A DNA stretch of 64,000 bases from Pseudomonas sp. FP2309 (GTDB lineage Bacteria > Pseudomonadota > Gammaproteobacteria > Pseudomonadales > Pseudomonadaceae), in the NCBI RefSeq assembly GCF_030687575.1, contig NZ_CP117439.1, positions 806,001 through 870,000 of the forward strand, given 5' to 3'. Shown piece by piece: positions 16,965-28,002 of this stretch; the stretch's first letter is position 1; each line of letters begins with the position of its first letter. The translations under genes and the position numbers were made by a program. The notes beneath the pieces were generated by a model that saw nothing but the letters and a program-made list of their open reading frames with translations, was not told the origin of the DNA and ran no database searches.

Positions 16965-17570
16965 TTACTCTGCAGCGGTTTCGCCGGCTTCATCTTCTGC
17001 TACAACACGTGGCGCGTGGACGTTGGCAACAGCCTTGTCGTCGTTGTGAGCCAGTGCAACGAACTCAACGCCTTTAGGGGCCTTGAGGTCGGACAGGTGG
17101 ATGATGGTGCCGATTTCAGCAGCCGACAGGTCGACTTCGATGAACTCAGGCAGGTCTTTCGGCAGGCAGCTTACTTCCAGCTCGGTAGTGGTGTGAGAAA
17201 CAACGCCACCTTTCTTGACTGGAGCTTCTTCGCCAACGAAGTGCACAGGCACGATAGCGGTCAGTTTCTGACCGGCTACAACGCGTACGAAGTCAGCGTG
17301 CAGTACGTGGCCCTTGGACGGGTGGCGCTGCAGAGCCTTGATGATAACGTTCTGCTTTTTGCCGCCAACGTTCAGTTCGATAACGTGGCTGTAGGCAGCA
17401 TCGTTTTCGAGCAGTTTGGCAACTTCTTTAGCCAGCATGCTGATGGATTCAGGGGCTTTTTCGCCACCGTAAACTACAGCTGGAACCAGGCTTGCGAGAC
17501 GACGCAGGCGGCGGCTCGCACCTTTCCCCAGGTCGGAACGCACTTCAGCATTCAGAGTAAAATCGTTCAT
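16965..17570 (-). CDS. rplY: 50S ribosomal protein L25, long (CTC) form
   Basis: The start is the ATG at 17570 ([11 protein letters not shown]), with GGAG nine bases upstream; the frame reaches 17594 but lacks a site there. The 201 residues comprise the 5S-rRNA-binding L25 domain (about 1-95) and the CTC/TL5 extension, ending in an alanine/glutamate-rich tail. This long form is normal for Pseudomonas. Spacing suggests a transcript shared with pth and ychF. Confidence 0.96.
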   Translation of the reverse strand: MNDFTLNAEVRSDLGKGASRRLRRLASLVPAVVYGGEKAPESISMLAKEVAKLLENDAAYSHVIELNVGGKKQNVIIKALQRHPSKGHVLHADFVRVVAGQKLTAIVPVHFVGEEAPVKKGGVVSHTTTELEVSCLPKDLPEFIEVDLSAAEIGTIIHLSDLKAPKGVEFVALAHNDDKAVANVHAPRVVAEDEAGETAAE

Positions 17571-17633
17571 GTTGTATCTCCAAAATAACCACATTCGCCC
17601 CAGCGTTTGCGACCAGCGCTAAAGGCGATATGG

Positions 17634-17676
17634 GCAAAAAAGCCCCGCCCCAACAGAGTGTTGGGGCGGGGCGCTT
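17634..17676. terminator. Strong terminator between prs and rplY
   Basis: A perfect 14-bp stem pairs 17642-17655 with 17659-17672 around GAG. On the minus strand it is followed by six T. It lies just past the prs stop (17710) and 60 bases before rplY, so rplY should have its own promoter or rely on readthrough. Confidence 0.9.
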
Positions 17677-17709
17677 TTCGTCAGTGAGGTGTTCCGAAAG
17701 GTTTGACCC

Positions 17710-18651
17710 TTAGCGGAACATCGCGCTGATCGATTCTTCGTTGCTGATGCGGCGAACCGCTTCTGCAACTACCGGTGCGATATCCAGTTGACGGATACGC
17801 GCACAGGCTTGAGCGGCGGCGGACAACGGGATGGTGTTAGTCACCACCAGTTCGTCCAGCACGGAATTCTCGATGTTCTCGATCGCTCGGCCCGACAGCA
17901 CAGGGTGTGTGCAGTAGGCGAAGACTTTTGCTGCACCGTGCTCTTTCAAGGCTTTTGCCGCGTGGCACAGGGTGCCGGCGGTGTCGACCATGTCATCAAC
18001 CAGAATACAGGTACGCCCTTCGACATCACCGATGATATGCATCACTTCAGAGTGATTGGCTTTTTCACGGCGTTTATCGATGATCCCGAGGTCCACGCCC
18101 AGGGACTTGGCAACCGCACGTGCACGCACGACGCCACCAATGTCCGGGGACACGATCATCAGGTTTTCAAAGCGCTGGTCTTCGATGTCGTCCACCAATA
18201 CTGGGGAGCCGTAGATGTTATCTACCGGAATATCAAAGAACCCCTGGATTTGGTCAGCGTGCAGGTCAACCGTGAGAACACGGTCGATACCTACCACGGT
18301 CAGCATGTCAGCAACGACTTTCGCGCTGATAGCTACACGTGCGGAACGCGGACGGCGATCCTGACGGGCATAACCAAAGTAAGGGATTACAGCTGTGATT
18401 CGAGTCGCTGAGGAGCGGCGGAAGGCATCAGCCATCACGACGAGTTCCATCAGGTTATCGTTGGTCGGAGCGCAGGTCGGCTGAATAATGAAGACGTCTT
18501 TACCGCGAACGTTTTCATTGATCTCGGCTGTAATTTCGCCGTCGGAGAATTTACCGACAGAGATGTCACCGAGAGGGATATGCAGCTGACGTACGACACG
18601 TCGAGCCAGATCGGGGTTGGCGTTCCCCGTAAAGACCATCATCTTGGACAC
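17710..18651 (-). CDS. prs: Ribose-phosphate pyrophosphokinase (PRPP synthetase)
   Basis: The 313-residue product makes PRPP from ribose 5-phosphate and ATP for nucleotide, histidine and tryptophan synthesis. The PRPP-binding loop is visible as [12 protein letters not shown] near residue 217, with the flexible-loop region [10 protein letters not shown] near 95. The first codon is GTG (18651), giving MSKMMVFTG, the usual Pseudomonas N-terminus. tRNA-Gln and ispE lie directly upstream, a conserved order. Confidence 0.97.
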   Translation of the reverse strand: MSKMMVFTGNANPDLARRVVRQLHIPLGDISVGKFSDGEITAEINENVRGKDVFIIQPTCAPTNDNLMELVVMADAFRRSSATRITAVIPYFGYARQDRRPRSARVAISAKVVADMLTVVGIDRVLTVDLHADQIQGFFDIPVDNIYGSPVLVDDIEDQRFENLMIVSPDIGGVVRARAVAKSLGVDLGIIDKRREKANHSEVMHIIGDVEGRTCILVDDMVDTAGTLCHAAKALKEHGAAKVFAYCTHPVLSGRAIENIENSVLDELVVTNTIPLSAAAQACARIRQLDIAPVVAEAVRRISNEESISAMFR

Positions 18652-18697
18652 GCGCAGTACCTAGAGGCTGAGGGTAACCTGGATGAGTATTAGAAAA

Positions 18698-18772
18698 TGG
18701 CAGGGGCGGCTGGATTCGAACCAACGCATGGCAGGATCAAAACCTGCTGCCTTACCGCTTGGCGACGCCCCT
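18698..18772 (-). tRNA. tRNA-Gln (anticodon TTG)
   Basis: On the minus strand this 75-base sequence starts AGGGGCG and ends CGCCCCTGCCA, closing a 7-bp acceptor stem with an encoded CCA. The T-arm GGTTCGAATCC is standard. The anticodon loop is TTTTGAT with anticodon TTG, read between the stem halves GCAGG and CCTGC. It lies between ispE and prs. Confidence 0.96.
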
Positions 18773-18809
18773 GTATCTGTTGCAACGAGTACCCAGTACT
18801 CGATTCCTT

Positions 18810-19661
18810 TTAGAGCAGACTTTGCAGCTTGCGATGCAACATCGAAACGTTGCTTCCCTTTGCTACAAACCCTGTAAGGGTCTCTGTAAGAAGGGCCGAG
18901 ACTTTATCAGCTTCAGCTTTGTTTGGGAAGCCCCCAAACACACAACTTCCAGTTCCGGTTAATTTTGCTTCGGTAAATTTACCTAACAAATTCAAAGCGT
19001 TACGTACTTCTGGATAACGCCTTGCTACAACCGGTAAGCAGTCATTTCGACTGTTTCCCTTGGGAACGGGGCGCACTTTAATGGGAGAAGAGTTACGTGT
19101 CAACAACGGATCTGAAAAAATTTCTGCTGTACTTACAGATACTTGCGGGACAAGTACGACATACCACGGCTCTTCGGGGTATTCCGGGGTGAGTTTCTCC
19201 CCCACACCCTCAGCAAAAGCGGCGTGCCCGTGCACGAAAACCGGGACGTCGGCGCCCAGCGTCAGGCCCAGCGCTGCCAGGCGATCATGGTCCCAACCCA
19301 GTTGCCATAAGTGATTGAGACCCAGCAAGGTCGTCGCGGCATTCGAGCTGCCACCACCGATTCCGCCGCCCATGGGCAGGATTTTATCGATCCAGATATC
19401 GATGCCCTGGGAACAGCCCGATTGTTCCTGAAGTTTTTTTGCCGCCCTGACAATCAGATTGCTGTCGTGGGGCACGCCTTCGAATTCGGTGTGCAGCTTG
19501 ATCACACCGTCATCGCGCACGGCGAAGGTCAGTTCATCGCCGTAGTCGAGAAATTGAAACAGCGTCTGCAACTCGTGGTAGCCGTCTTCGCGGCGCCCGA
19601 GAATGTGCAGCATCAAGTTGAGTTTTGCGGGGGAGGGCAGGGTCAGGCGTTCTGTGGTCAC
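18810..19661 (-). CDS. ispE: 4-diphosphocytidyl-2-C-methyl-D-erythritol kinase
   Basis: This 283-residue GHMP kinase carries the N-terminal PSPAKLNL motif and the ATP loop [17 protein letters not shown] near residue 93. It phosphorylates CDP-ME in the MEP isoprenoid pathway; ispH of the same pathway lies at 58.1 kb. It starts one base after the lolB stop region, so lolB and ispE are probably cotranscribed. Confidence 0.97.
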   Translation of the reverse strand: MTTERLTLPSPAKLNLMLHILGRREDGYHELQTLFQFLDYGDELTFAVRDDGVIKLHTEFEGVPHDSNLIVRAAKKLQEQSGCSQGIDIWIDKILPMGGGIGGGSSNAATTLLGLNHLWQLGWDHDRLAALGLTLGADVPVFVHGHAAFAEGVGEKLTPEYPEEPWYVVLVPQVSVSTAEIFSDPLLTRNSSPIKVRPVPKGNSRNDCLPVVARRYPEVRNALNLLGKFTEAKLTGTGSCVFGGFPNKAEADKVSALLTETLTGFVAKGSNVSMLHRKLQSLL

Positions 19662-19662
19662 G

Positions 19663-20280
19663 TTATTGCCCCAGTTTGCGCGGTTGCCAGTCCTTGATCA
19701 CCAGCGTGACGTCAAGGTCGGTGCCATGCAGTTTGATGCGCTCGGGCAGCCAGTAACCGCTTTGTTGTACGTAGCTGAGGTATTCGACCTGCCAGCCGTC
19801 CTGCTCCAGCGTGGCCAGGCGGCTGTCGCCATTGAGGCTCAGGCGACTCTTGCTGTCTGGCGCGGGCAAGCCACGCACCCACCACACCAGATGCGACACC
19901 GGCAGCTTCCAGCCGATTTGTTCTTCGAGCAGCGCTTCCGGCGAGGTGGCTTCGTAGCGCCCCTGATTGGCCACTTCGAGGCTGACTTGCCCCGGGCGCC
20001 CGGTCAGGCGTGCTGCGCCGCGACCCAGTGGGCCCGACAAGCGAATATCGTAGTAGTCCTGGCGTTGCAGCCAGAACAGGGTGCCGCTGCCGGAGTCTTT
20101 CGGCGCGCGCACCCCGACTTTGCCTTCGATCTGCCAGCCGTCGATGCTGCTGAGCTGGTCCTTGTGCTGTTTCCATTGCGCCGGATTGCCCTGGCCTTCA
20201 ACGGATTCTCGGCTGCCGATGCCCGCGCAACCAGCGAGCAGGGCGATAAGACTGAACACTACAACGTGGCGCAAGAACAT
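19663..20280 (-). CDS. lolB: Outer-membrane lipoprotein receptor LolB
   Basis: This 205-residue lipoprotein has a signal peptide ending LLAGC (Cys18). The LolB fold pattern follows ([10 protein letters not shown] near residue 48, WWVRGLP near 133). It accepts lipoproteins from LolA and inserts them in the outer membrane. The order TPR lipoprotein-lolB-ispE is conserved in Pseudomonas. Confidence 0.96.
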   Translation of the reverse strand: MFLRHVVVFSLIALLAGCAGIGSRESVEGQGNPAQWKQHKDQLSSIDGWQIEGKVGVRAPKDSGSGTLFWLQRQDYYDIRLSGPLGRGAARLTGRPGQVSLEVANQGRYEATSPEALLEEQIGWKLPVSHLVWWVRGLPAPDSKSRLSLNGDSRLATLEQDGWQVEYLSYVQQSGYWLPERIKLHGTDLDVTLVIKDWQPRKLGQ

Positions 20281-20284
20281 AAGC

Positions 20285-22009
20285 TTAAAGGGTCTCGGAT
20301 CCGGTCAGGCGCTTGATGGTGCCGCGCAGAATAGGGCTTTCGGGTTGTTCCTTGAGGAATTTTTCCCAGATTTGGCGTGCTTCGCGCTGCTTGCCGTTGG
20401 CCCACAGCACTTCGCCCAGGTGGGCCGCCACTTCCTGATCGGGGAAGCGCTCCAGCGCCTGGCGCAGCAACCGTTCGGCTTCGTCCAGGTTGCCCAGGCG
20501 GTAATTCACCCAGCCCAGGCTGTCGAGGACGGCCGGGTCTTCGGGGTTGAGCTTGTGGGCCTGCTCGATCAGCACCTTGGCTTCGTCGTACCGCGTGGTG
20601 CGGTCGGACAAGGTGTAACCCAAGGCGTTAAGGGCCATGGCGTTGTCCGGATCGCGCTTGATGATCAGGCGCAGGTCTTTTTCCATCTGCGCCAGGTCGT
20701 TGCGTTTTTCCGCCTGCATGGCGCGGGTGTACAGCAGGTTCAAGTCATCGGGGAATTGCAGCAAGGCTTGCTGCAGCAGTTTCCACGCGCGCTCACCCTG
20801 ATTGTTGGCCGACAAGGTCTCGGCCTGGATCAGGTACAACTGGATCGCGTAATCCGGCTCGGCATCGCGGGCGGCGGCCAGGCGTTTTTCGGCCTCGTCG
20901 GTGCGACCGTTGCTCATCAGAATATCGGCTTGGCGCAACTGCGCCGGGAGGTAGTCGTTACCCGGGCCGACCTGGGCGTATTCGAGCAGGGCGGCCTGTG
21001 GGTCGTTACGTTCTTCGGCGATACGGCCCAGGTTCAGGTGCGCCGAGTCCACGTGGCTCTCGCGCTGGATCAGCTCTTCCAGATAGCCCTTGGCCTCGTC
21101 CCAGGCCTTGGCTTCCAGGCATACCAGTGCCAGGGAATAGCGCAGCTCGTCGTCATCCGGGTACTGCTGGACCAGATTGGCGAACTGCACTTTGGCGTCC
21201 TCCATGCGGTCCTGCTCCACCAGCATGCGCGCATAGGTCAGGCGCAGGCGCTTGTCGTCCGGGTATTTCTTGATGCTTTTTTCCAGCAGAGGAATCGCTT
21301 CCTTGCCGCGATTGAGGTTTTGCAGCAGGCGCGCGCGCAGCAGGATCGGCGCGATCTCGCCCTCATCCGGCGGGTTCTGCTCAAGCAGCTTGAGCGCGGC
21401 CTGGGCTTCGTCGTCCTGTTGCAGCAACAACGCCTTGCCGAAAATCAGCTGGCTGTTCTTTGGATGTTTTTGCAGCAGGCGGTCGAAACTCTTCATGAGC
21501 CCGTTGCGTGTGTCCTGGTCGGTGTCGGCGGCCGACAGCGCAAGAAAATCGAAATGGGTGTCGCCCTTGCCCTGCAACACCTTCTCCATATAGACCATAG
21601 AGTCGTCATACCGCCCGGCGCGCGCCAGTTGAATGGCGGCTGCCCGCTGCGCTTCCAGATCGTCCGGCGCGTTTTTCGCCCAGATCAGCGAGGTATCCAG
21701 TGCGGCCTGATCGGCCCCCAGGTACTCGGCGATGCGAAACGCCCGCTCGGAAATCCCCGGATCCTGGGTGTTGATGGCCTGGGTCACGTAGTTATCCAGC
21801 GCAATATCGAAGCGATTGCGCTGGCCGGCCAGTTCGGCACTCAGCAGGCTGAAGATCGTTTCTTCACTGAACGAGGAATAAACCTTGGGCTTTTCAGGGG
21901 CGGGGGTGCTGTCTTCCACCGGCGGGGTACCGTCCGGCGACACCGGGGCCAAGGCCTGGCAGCCGCTGAGAAAGACAAAAGCAAGGAGCAACGCGGAAGA
22001 TCTATTCAT
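20285..22009 (-). CDS. Tetratricopeptide-repeat lipoprotein
   Basis: This 574-residue protein has a lipoprotein signal (FLSGC, Cys17), a proline-rich linker and then many helical TPR units to the C-terminus. Clear repeats lie near residues 430-560 (for example NALGYTLSD and DSLGWVNYR). Such proteins scaffold complexes at the envelope; the exact role is not known to me. It lies 4 bases upstream of lolB in the same direction and is divergent from hemA. Confidence 0.9.
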   Translation of the reverse strand: MNRSSALLLAFVFLSGCQALAPVSPDGTPPVEDSTPAPEKPKVYSSFSEETIFSLLSAELAGQRNRFDIALDNYVTQAINTQDPGISERAFRIAEYLGADQAALDTSLIWAKNAPDDLEAQRAAAIQLARAGRYDDSMVYMEKVLQGKGDTHFDFLALSAADTDQDTRNGLMKSFDRLLQKHPKNSQLIFGKALLLQQDDEAQAALKLLEQNPPDEGEIAPILLRARLLQNLNRGKEAIPLLEKSIKKYPDDKRLRLTYARMLVEQDRMEDAKVQFANLVQQYPDDDELRYSLALVCLEAKAWDEAKGYLEELIQRESHVDSAHLNLGRIAEERNDPQAALLEYAQVGPGNDYLPAQLRQADILMSNGRTDEAEKRLAAARDAEPDYAIQLYLIQAETLSANNQGERAWKLLQQALLQFPDDLNLLYTRAMQAEKRNDLAQMEKDLRLIIKRDPDNAMALNALGYTLSDRTTRYDEAKVLIEQAHKLNPEDPAVLDSLGWVNYRLGNLDEAERLLRQALERFPDQEVAAHLGEVLWANGKQREARQIWEKFLKEQPESPILRGTIKRLTGSETL

Positions 22010-22191
22010 ATAGGAAGAGGACGACTAACCTGCGGTCGGATCATCATGACACAAGCCTTCGGCCAAACATAACCGAGTCTCAATGGATGCCTTTATAGAC
22101 ACAAGGCATTAGGACAATAGACGACGGTGGTTGTTCTGAATCTATCGAAGTAGGACAATTGTCGGCTTCCCGACATCATCAGCGATATTGA

Positions 22192-23481
22192 ATGGCCTTC
22201 CTCGCACTCGGTATTAACCACAAGACTGCCTCCGTAGACGTGCGCGAGCGCGTGGCGTTTACGCCAGAGCAGTTGGTTGAGGCCTTGCAGCAGCTCTGCC
22301 GGCTCACCGACAGCCGCGAAGCTGCAATCCTTTCGACCTGCAATCGCAGCGAGCTTTATATAGAGCAGGAGCATCTTTCAGCGGATGTTGTCTTGCGCTG
22401 GCTGGCGGATTACCACCATTTAAGCCTCGATGACCTGCGTGCGAGTGCTTATGTGCACGAAGATCATGCGGCAGTTCGTCACATGATGCGCGTGGCGTCC
22501 GGTCTCGATTCGCTGGTGCTGGGCGAGCCGCAGATTCTTGGGCAGATGAAGTCGGCTTACGCGGTGGCGCGTGAGGCCGGTACCGTCGGTCCATTGTTGG
22601 GCCGCCTGTTCCAGGCGACCTTCAATTCCGCCAAACAAGTGCGCACCGATACCGCGATCGGCGAAAACCCGGTGTCGGTGGCGTTCGCTGCCGTCAGCCT
22701 GGCCAAGCAGATTTTCAGCGACTTGCAGCGCAGCCAGGCGCTGCTGATCGGCGCTGGTGAAACCATCACCCTCGTGGCCCGCCACCTGCACGACCTGGGG
22801 GTCAAGCGTATCGTGGTGGCCAACCGTACCCTGGAGCGCGCCAGCATCCTGGCCGAGCAGTTCGGCGCGCACGCGGTGCTGTTGGCTGATATCCCGGCCG
22901 AGTTAGTGCGCAGCGACATCGTCATCAGTTCCACCGCTAGCCAGTTGCCGATCCTGGGCAAGGGCGCGGTGGAGAGTGCGCTGAAGCTGCGCAAGCACAA
23001 ACCGATCTTTATGGTGGATATCGCCGTTCCAAGGGATATCGAGCCTGAAGTCGGCGAGTTGGACGACGTTTACCTCTATAGCGTCGACGATCTGCACGAA
23101 GTGGTCGCTGAGAACCTCAAGAGCCGCCAGGGTGCCGCCCAGGCGGCCGAAGAGATGGTCAGCATTGGCGCCGAAGATTTTATGGTGCGCCTGCGTGAAC
23201 TGGCAGCGGTGGACGTGCTCAAGGCGTATCGTCAGCAGGGCGAACGCCTGCGCGACGAGGAGTTGCTCAAGGCCCAGCGCTTGTTGGCCAACGGCAGCAG
23301 CGCCGAGGAGGTGCTGATGCAACTGGCCCGCGGCCTCACCAACAAGCTGCTCCACGCGCCCAGCGTACAATTGAAAAAGCTCACTGCCGAAGGCCGCCTC
23401 GATGCGCTGGCCATGGCCCAGGAACTCTTTGCCCTCGGTGAGGGCGCGTCAGAAAGCTCTTCGGATAAAAAACCGCAATGA
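22192..23481 (+). CDS. hemA: Glutamyl-tRNA reductase
   Basis: This 429-residue enzyme makes the first committed C5-pathway intermediate of heme. The catalytic nucleophile Cys50 lies in STCNRSE, and the NADPH-binding region follows near residue 180 (LLIGAGET). It is divergent from the TPR lipoprotein gene and starts the hemA-prfA-prmC-moeB-murI series. Its stop overlaps the prfA start. HemA enzymes are usually heme-feedback controlled through their N-terminus. Confidence 0.97.
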   Translation: MAFLALGINHKTASVDVRERVAFTPEQLVEALQQLCRLTDSREAAILSTCNRSELYIEQEHLSADVVLRWLADYHHLSLDDLRASAYVHEDHAAVRHMMRVASGLDSLVLGEPQILGQMKSAYAVAREAGTVGPLLGRLFQATFNSAKQVRTDTAIGENPVSVAFAAVSLAKQIFSDLQRSQALLIGAGETITLVARHLHDLGVKRIVVANRTLERASILAEQFGAHAVLLADIPAELVRSDIVISSTASQLPILGKGAVESALKLRKHKPIFMVDIAVPRDIEPEVGELDDVYLYSVDDLHEVVAENLKSRQGAAQAAEEMVSIGAEDFMVRLRELAAVDVLKAYRQQGERLRDEELLKAQRLLANGSSAEEVLMQLARGLTNKLLHAPSVQLKKLTAEGRLDALAMAQELFALGEGASESSSDKKPQ

Positions 23482-24560
23482 AAGCGTCACTGCTCAATAA
23501 ACTGGACGTGCTCCAGGACCGTTTCGAAGAACTGACCGCCTTGCTCGGCGATGGCGAAGTCATCTCCGATCAGACCAAGTTCCGCACCTATTCCAAGGAA
23601 TACGCGGAAGTTGAGCCAATTGTCACCACCTACGGCCAATGGCTGAAAACCCAGGGCGACCTTGAAGGTGCCCAGGCGTTGCTCAAAGACAGCGACCCGG
23701 ACATGCGCGAAATGGCCGTGGAAGAAGTCCGCGAAGCCAAAGACAAACTGATCGCGCTGGAAGGCGACCTGCAACGCATGCTGCTGCCCAAGGACCCCAA
23801 CGACGGACGCAACGTGTTCCTCGAGATCCGCGCCGGTACCGGCGGTGACGAGGCGGCGATTTTCTCCGGCGACCTGTTCCGCATGTATTCGCGCTATGCC
23901 GAACGGCGTGGCTGGCGCGTGGAGATCCTGTCCGAGAACGAAGGCGAGCACGGCGGCTATAAAGAAGTCATCGCGCGGGTCGAAGGCGAGAATGTCTACG
24001 GCAAGCTGAAATTCGAATCCGGCGCCCACCGCGTGCAGCGGGTCCCGGCGACCGAGTCCCAGGGCCGCATCCACACGTCTGCGTGTACCGTGGCCGTGTT
24101 GCCCGAGCCGGACGAGCAGGAAGCCATCGAGATCAACCCGGCCGACCTGCGGGTGGATACCTACCGCTCGTCGGGCGCCGGTGGTCAGCACGTCAACAAA
24201 ACCGACTCGGCGATCCGCATCACGCACTTGCCGTCCGGCATCGTGGTGGAGTGCCAGGAAGAGCGTTCGCAGCACAAGAACCGTGCGCGGGCGATGTCCT
24301 GGCTGTCGGCCAAACTCAATGACCAGCAGACCAGCGCGGCGGCCAATGCGATTGCCAGCGAGCGTAAATTGCTGGTGGGCTCGGGCGACCGTTCCGAGCG
24401 CATTCGCACCTACAACTTTGCCCAGGGCCGGGTCACCGACCACCGGGTCAACCTCACCCTTTACTCCCTCGACGAGATCCTCGCCGGGGGCGTTGATGCG
24501 GTGATCGAGCCGTTGCTCGCCGAATACCAGGCCGATCAATTGGCGGCGATAGGTGAATAA
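23478..24560 (+). CDS. prfA: Peptide chain release factor 1
   Basis: This 360-residue class I release factor has the GGQ motif ([10 protein letters not shown], about residues 233-242), whose glutamine is methylated by PrmC encoded next. The codon-recognition region contains [12 protein letters not shown] near 190, the PxT signature of RF1 specific for UAA/UAG. It starts by ATGA overlap with hemA. Confidence 0.98.
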   Translation: MKASLLNKLDVLQDRFEELTALLGDGEVISDQTKFRTYSKEYAEVEPIVTTYGQWLKTQGDLEGAQALLKDSDPDMREMAVEEVREAKDKLIALEGDLQRMLLPKDPNDGRNVFLEIRAGTGGDEAAIFSGDLFRMYSRYAERRGWRVEILSENEGEHGGYKEVIARVEGENVYGKLKFESGAHRVQRVPATESQGRIHTSACTVAVLPEPDEQEAIEINPADLRVDTYRSSGAGGQHVNKTDSAIRITHLPSGIVVECQEERSQHKNRARAMSWLSAKLNDQQTSAAANAIASERKLLVGSGDRSERIRTYNFAQGRVTDHRVNLTLYSLDEILAGGVDAVIEPLLAEYQADQLAAIGE

Positions 24561-25391
24561 ATGACCATCATCGCCAGTCTGTTGCGCGCCGCCGACCTGC
24601 CGGACTCGCCCACTGCGCGTCTGGACGCTGAATTGTTGCTGGCGGCGGCCCTGGGGAAATCCCGTAGCTATTTGCACACCTGGCCCGAAAAAATCGTCAG
24701 CAGCGAAGATGCGCTGACCTTTGCCGGCTACCTGCAACGTCGCCGTGCCGGCGAGCCGGTGGCGTACATTCTCGGTCAGCAAGGCTTCTGGAAACTCGAC
24801 CTGGAAGTCGCGCCGCACACGCTGATCCCACGCCCGGACACCGAGTTGCTGGTGGAAGCGGCCCTGGAATTGTTACCCGCCACGGCCACCAGCGTGCTTG
24901 ACCTGGGCACCGGCAGCGGCGCCATCGCGTTGGCCCTGGCCAGCGAGCGCCCGACCTGGCAGGTCACGGCAGTCGACCGTGTGCTGGAAGCCGTGGCCCT
25001 GGCCGAGCGCAATCGTCAGCGCCTGCACTTGCACAACGTCACGGTGCTCAACAGTCATTGGTTCACTGCCCTGGGCGGCCACACCTACGACTTGATCATC
25101 AGTAACCCGCCCTACATTGCAGACAACGATCCGCACCTGGTGGCGGGCGATGTTCGTTTTGAACCGGCCAGCGCGCTGGTGGCCGGCCACGATGGCCTGG
25201 ATGACCTGCGCTTGATCAGCCGAGAGGCCCCGGCCCACTTGAATGCCGGCGGCTGGCTGTTGCTCGAGCATGGCTACGACCAGGCCCACGCTGTGCGTGA
25301 CCTGTTACTGGGCGAGGGCTTTGAGCAGGTGCACAGCCGAATTGATCTGGGTGGCCATGAGCGCATCACCTTGGGACGTCGCCCGTGCTGA
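24561..25391 (+). CDS. prmC: Release factor glutamine methyltransferase
   Basis: This 276-residue N5-glutamine methyltransferase modifies the GGQ glutamine of release factors. The SAM-binding motif DLGTGSGAIALAL lies near residue 114 and the catalytic NPPY motif near 181. It starts immediately after the prfA stop and overlaps the next gene by 7 bases. Confidence 0.97.
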   Translation: MTIIASLLRAADLPDSPTARLDAELLLAAALGKSRSYLHTWPEKIVSSEDALTFAGYLQRRRAGEPVAYILGQQGFWKLDLEVAPHTLIPRPDTELLVEAALELLPATATSVLDLGTGSGAIALALASERPTWQVTAVDRVLEAVALAERNRQRLHLHNVTVLNSHWFTALGGHTYDLIISNPPYIADNDPHLVAGDVRFEPASALVAGHDGLDDLRLISREAPAHLNAGGWLLLEHGYDQAHAVRDLLLGEGFEQVHSRIDLGGHERITLGRRPC

Positions 25392-26140
25392 CCGATCAGG
25401 AGCTGTTGCGCTATAGCCGACAGATTCTGTTGCAGCATGTCGACATCGACGGCCAATTACGCCTGAAAAACGCTCGCGCATTGATCGTTGGCCTGGGTGG
25501 TCTGGGCGCGCCGGTTGCGTTGTATCTGGCTGCTGCCGGGGTGGGCGAGTTGCATTTGGCCGATTTCGACACCGTCGACCTGACCAACCTGCAACGCCAG
25601 ATCATCCATGACACCGACAGCATCGGGCAGACCAAGGTCGATTCGGCCCTGCGCCGCCTGACGGCGATCAACCCCGACATCACCTTTATCCCCCATCGCA
25701 CCGCGCTGGACGCCGACTCGCTGGCGGCGGCCGTGCAGGCCGTGGACGTGGTGCTCGATTGCAGCGACAACTTTTCCACCCGTGAGGCCGTCAACGCCGC
25801 GTGTGTAGCGACCGCCACGCCGTTGATCAGCGGTGCGGCGATTCGCCTTGAGGGGCAATTGTCGGTCTTCGACCCGCGTCGCGCCGACAGCCCGTGTTAC
25901 CACTGCTTATATGGGCACGGCAGTGACGCGGAACTGACCTGCAGCGAAGCCGGCGTGGTAGGCCCGTTGGTGGGGCTGGTCGGCAGCCTGCAGGCCCTGG
26001 AGGCGTTGAAACTGCTGGCAGGTTTCGGTGAGCCGCTGGTGGGGCGCTTGTTGCTGATTGATGCCTTGACCACACGCTTTCGCGAATTGCGCGTCAAGCG
26101 CGACCCCGGTTGCAGCGTCTGCGGGACGCAGCATGGTTAA
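25385..26140 (+). CDS. moeB: Molybdopterin-synthase adenylyltransferase MoeB (HesA/ThiF family)
   Basis: This 251-residue E1-like enzyme has the nucleotide loop [19 protein letters not shown] near residue 36, the DNFSTR motif and two Cys pairs (CYHC near 175 and CSVC near 244) for structural zinc. MoeB adenylates the MoaD C-terminus; the same fold serves ThiF. The conserved hemA-prfA-prmC-moeB-murI order favours MoeB. It starts with GTG at 25385, overlapping prmC. Confidence 0.92.
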   Translation: MLTDQELLRYSRQILLQHVDIDGQLRLKNARALIVGLGGLGAPVALYLAAAGVGELHLADFDTVDLTNLQRQIIHDTDSIGQTKVDSALRRLTAINPDITFIPHRTALDADSLAAAVQAVDVVLDCSDNFSTREAVNAACVATATPLISGAAIRLEGQLSVFDPRRADSPCYHCLYGHGSDAELTCSEAGVVGPLVGLVGSLQALEALKLLAGFGEPLVGRLLLIDALTTRFRELRVKRDPGCSVCGTQHG

Positions 26141-26927
26141 GGATGCACCGATTGGTGTGTTCGATTCCGGTGTCGGCGGTTTGTCGGTGCTCGATGAAAT
26201 CCAGCGGCTATTGCCCCACGAATCACTGCTGTATGTCGCCGATTGCGGGCATATCCCTTATGGCGAGAAAACCCCGGCCTTTATTCGTGAGCGTTCGCGT
26301 TGCGTCGCGCAGTTTTTGCGTGCCCAAGGCGCCAAGGCATTCGTGATTGCCTGCAACACCGCCACCGTCGCGGCCGTGGCCGATTTGCGCCAGGACTACC
26401 CCGACTGGCCCTTGGTGGGCATGGAGCCTGCCGTCAAACCTGCGGCGGCGGCGACCCGCAGTGGCGTGGTCGGGGTGCTGGCCACCACCGGTACCCTGCA
26501 AAGCGCCAAATTCGCCGCCTTGCTCGACCGTTTCGCCACCGATGTAAGCGTGATCACCCAGCCGTGCCCTGGACTGGTGGAGCTGATTGAAACCGGCGAC
26601 CTGAGCAGCCCGGCCCTGCGTCAGTTATTGCAGGGCTACATCGACCCTCTGCTCAGCGCCGGTTGCGACACCATCATTCTCGGTTGCACGCATTATCCTT
26701 TCCTCAAGCCGCTCCTGGCGCAGATGCTGCCCCCCAGCATTATTCTTATCGACACTGGCGCCGCCGTGGCCCGTCAGCTCAAGCGTTTGCTCGGCGAACG
26801 CGACCTGTTGGCCGATGGCAATCCTGAGCCTGCACGGTTCTGGACCAGCGGTGATGCGTGTCACTTAAGAAATATCCTACCGACACTATGGAAACATCCC
26901 GGAGTTGTGCGAAGCTTTGGCGCGTGA
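26133..26927 (+). CDS. murI: Glutamate racemase
   Basis: This 264-residue enzyme supplies D-glutamate for peptidoglycan. Both catalytic cysteines are in place (ACNTATV near residue 72 and GCTHYP near 183), together with the N-terminal DSGVGGLSV. It overlaps moeB by 8 bases and ends the plus-strand operon. Confidence 0.97.
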   Translation: MVKDAPIGVFDSGVGGLSVLDEIQRLLPHESLLYVADCGHIPYGEKTPAFIRERSRCVAQFLRAQGAKAFVIACNTATVAAVADLRQDYPDWPLVGMEPAVKPAAAATRSGVVGVLATTGTLQSAKFAALLDRFATDVSVITQPCPGLVELIETGDLSSPALRQLLQGYIDPLLSAGCDTIILGCTHYPFLKPLLAQMLPPSIILIDTGAAVARQLKRLLGERDLLADGNPEPARFWTSGDACHLRNILPTLWKHPGVVRSFGA

Positions 26928-27030
26928 AAATTTCGTGAAAATTCGCTGAACTTCTGGCTGTGAGTCAGCTTCTATAGCGAGATTGTCTGTAAAAAAATCA
27001 TACATACTCGTTTTCAAAGGACTGTTTCTT

Positions 27031-27549
27031 ATGAAGCGCTTGTTCTGTTTGGCCGCATTTGCGGCCGTAGTGGTGGGACACTCGGTTTCGGCCCAGGCTG
27101 CCGGCCTGGAATTTGGCGTGGGCAGCACCAGCGACTCCACCATGACGTACCGGTTGGGGCTGACGTCCGATTGGGACAAAAGCTGGTGGCAGAGCGATGT
27201 GGGCCGGTTGACCGGCTACTGGAGCGGTGCCTACACCTACTGGGATGGGGATGAGCGCGCCAGCGCCAGCAGCCTGTCGTTCTCGCCGGTATTTGTGTAT
27301 GAGTTTGCCGGGCAGTCGGTCAAACCCTACATTGAGGCCGGGATCGGCGTCGCGGTGTTCTCGCGTACCAAACTGGAAGACAACAACATCGGCCAGGCCT
27401 TTCAGTTCGAAGACCGCCTGGGTTTCGGCTTGCGGTTTACCGGCGGACATGAAGTGGGCATTCGCGCCACGCACTATTCCAATGCCGGGATCAGCAGCAA
27501 CAACGACGGGGTAGAGAGCTACTCGCTGCACTACACCATGCCGTTGTAA
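27031..27549 (+). CDS. pagL: PagL-like lipid A 3-O-deacylase (acyloxyacyl hydrolase family)
   Basis: The start is the ATG at 27031 (MKRLFCL), preceded by AGGA; the product is 172 residues with a signal peptide cleaved after about residue 24. The rest alternates as an outer-membrane beta-barrel. The PagL catalytic triad can be placed as His148, Ser150 and Glu162 in HYSN...GVES. PagL removes the 3-linked hydroxy fatty acid of lipid A. It follows murI by about 100 bases and is probably a separate unit, followed by a REP hairpin. Confidence 0.88.
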   Translation: MKRLFCLAAFAAVVVGHSVSAQAAGLEFGVGSTSDSTMTYRLGLTSDWDKSWWQSDVGRLTGYWSGAYTYWDGDERASASSLSFSPVFVYEFAGQSVKPYIEAGIGVAVFSRTKLEDNNIGQAFQFEDRLGFGLRFTGGHEVGIRATHYSNAGISSNNDGVESYSLHYTMPL

Positions 27550-27570
27550 CCGTATCTCTGATGCACAACG

Positions 27571-27617
27571 CTGTGGTGAGCGAGCTTGCCTCGCGCGGGG
27601 CAAGCCGCTCACCACAG
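27571..27617. repeat. REP-type palindrome after pagL
   Basis: A perfect 12-bp outer stem (27571-27582 with 27606-27617) encloses an inner GCTTGCC/GGCAAGC stem. The AGCTTGCC core with flanking GTGAGCG/CGCTCAC arms is typical of fluorescens-group REP elements. It lies between convergent genes and may also stop transcription. Confidence 0.75.
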
Positions 27618-27642
27618 CAGCCGGTTGCTGACCTGTCTGGTA

Positions 27643-27948
27643 TCAGCGATACGCGGTCGCAATCCCTTCGCGCTCGATCAGGCACTCCGGCGCGCCCATC
27701 TCGAACTCCCGGCAGATCAGCGGTCGACGCTCATAGATCGTACACATCATCGTGTCCCGATCCAGCGCCGCGCACCAGCCGTCGTCCAGGCGCAGCATCA
27801 CTTCGCCGCCCCAATCGTCAGTATCGATATAGCGCTCCGGCACGCCAGTGTCGGTGATCAGCATCACTTCCAGCTGGCAGCAGCACGCGGCGCACGTTGA
27901 ACAGGTGACGGCGGGCTCGGTGATTTGAGTGTGAGGGATATTGGTCAT
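27643..27948 (-). CDS. YkgJ-family cysteine-cluster protein
   Basis: This 101-residue protein has an N-terminal cluster CSTCAACCC and later single cysteines (DGWCAAL, MMCTIYERRPLICREF). This is the pattern of the YkgJ/UPF0153 family, thought to bind zinc or an iron-sulfur cluster. The function is unknown. It stands alone on the minus strand between the REP hairpin and the DUF2878 gene. Confidence 0.85.
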   Translation of the reverse strand: MTNIPHTQITEPAVTCSTCAACCCQLEVMLITDTGVPERYIDTDDWGGEVMLRLDDGWCAALDRDTMMCTIYERRPLICREFEMGAPECLIEREGIATAYR

Positions 27949-28002
27949 AGGCGCGCAGTGTAAGGCAAGCCGGTGATAGGCGTATGAATGCTCTGACGGA
28001 CG

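Noticed and set aside
20081-22072. A 663-codon open frame on the plus strand opposite the TPR lipoprotein gene
   Set aside because: The opposite strand encodes a lipoprotein with clear signal and TPR repeats; this frame has neither motifs nor a sensible start.
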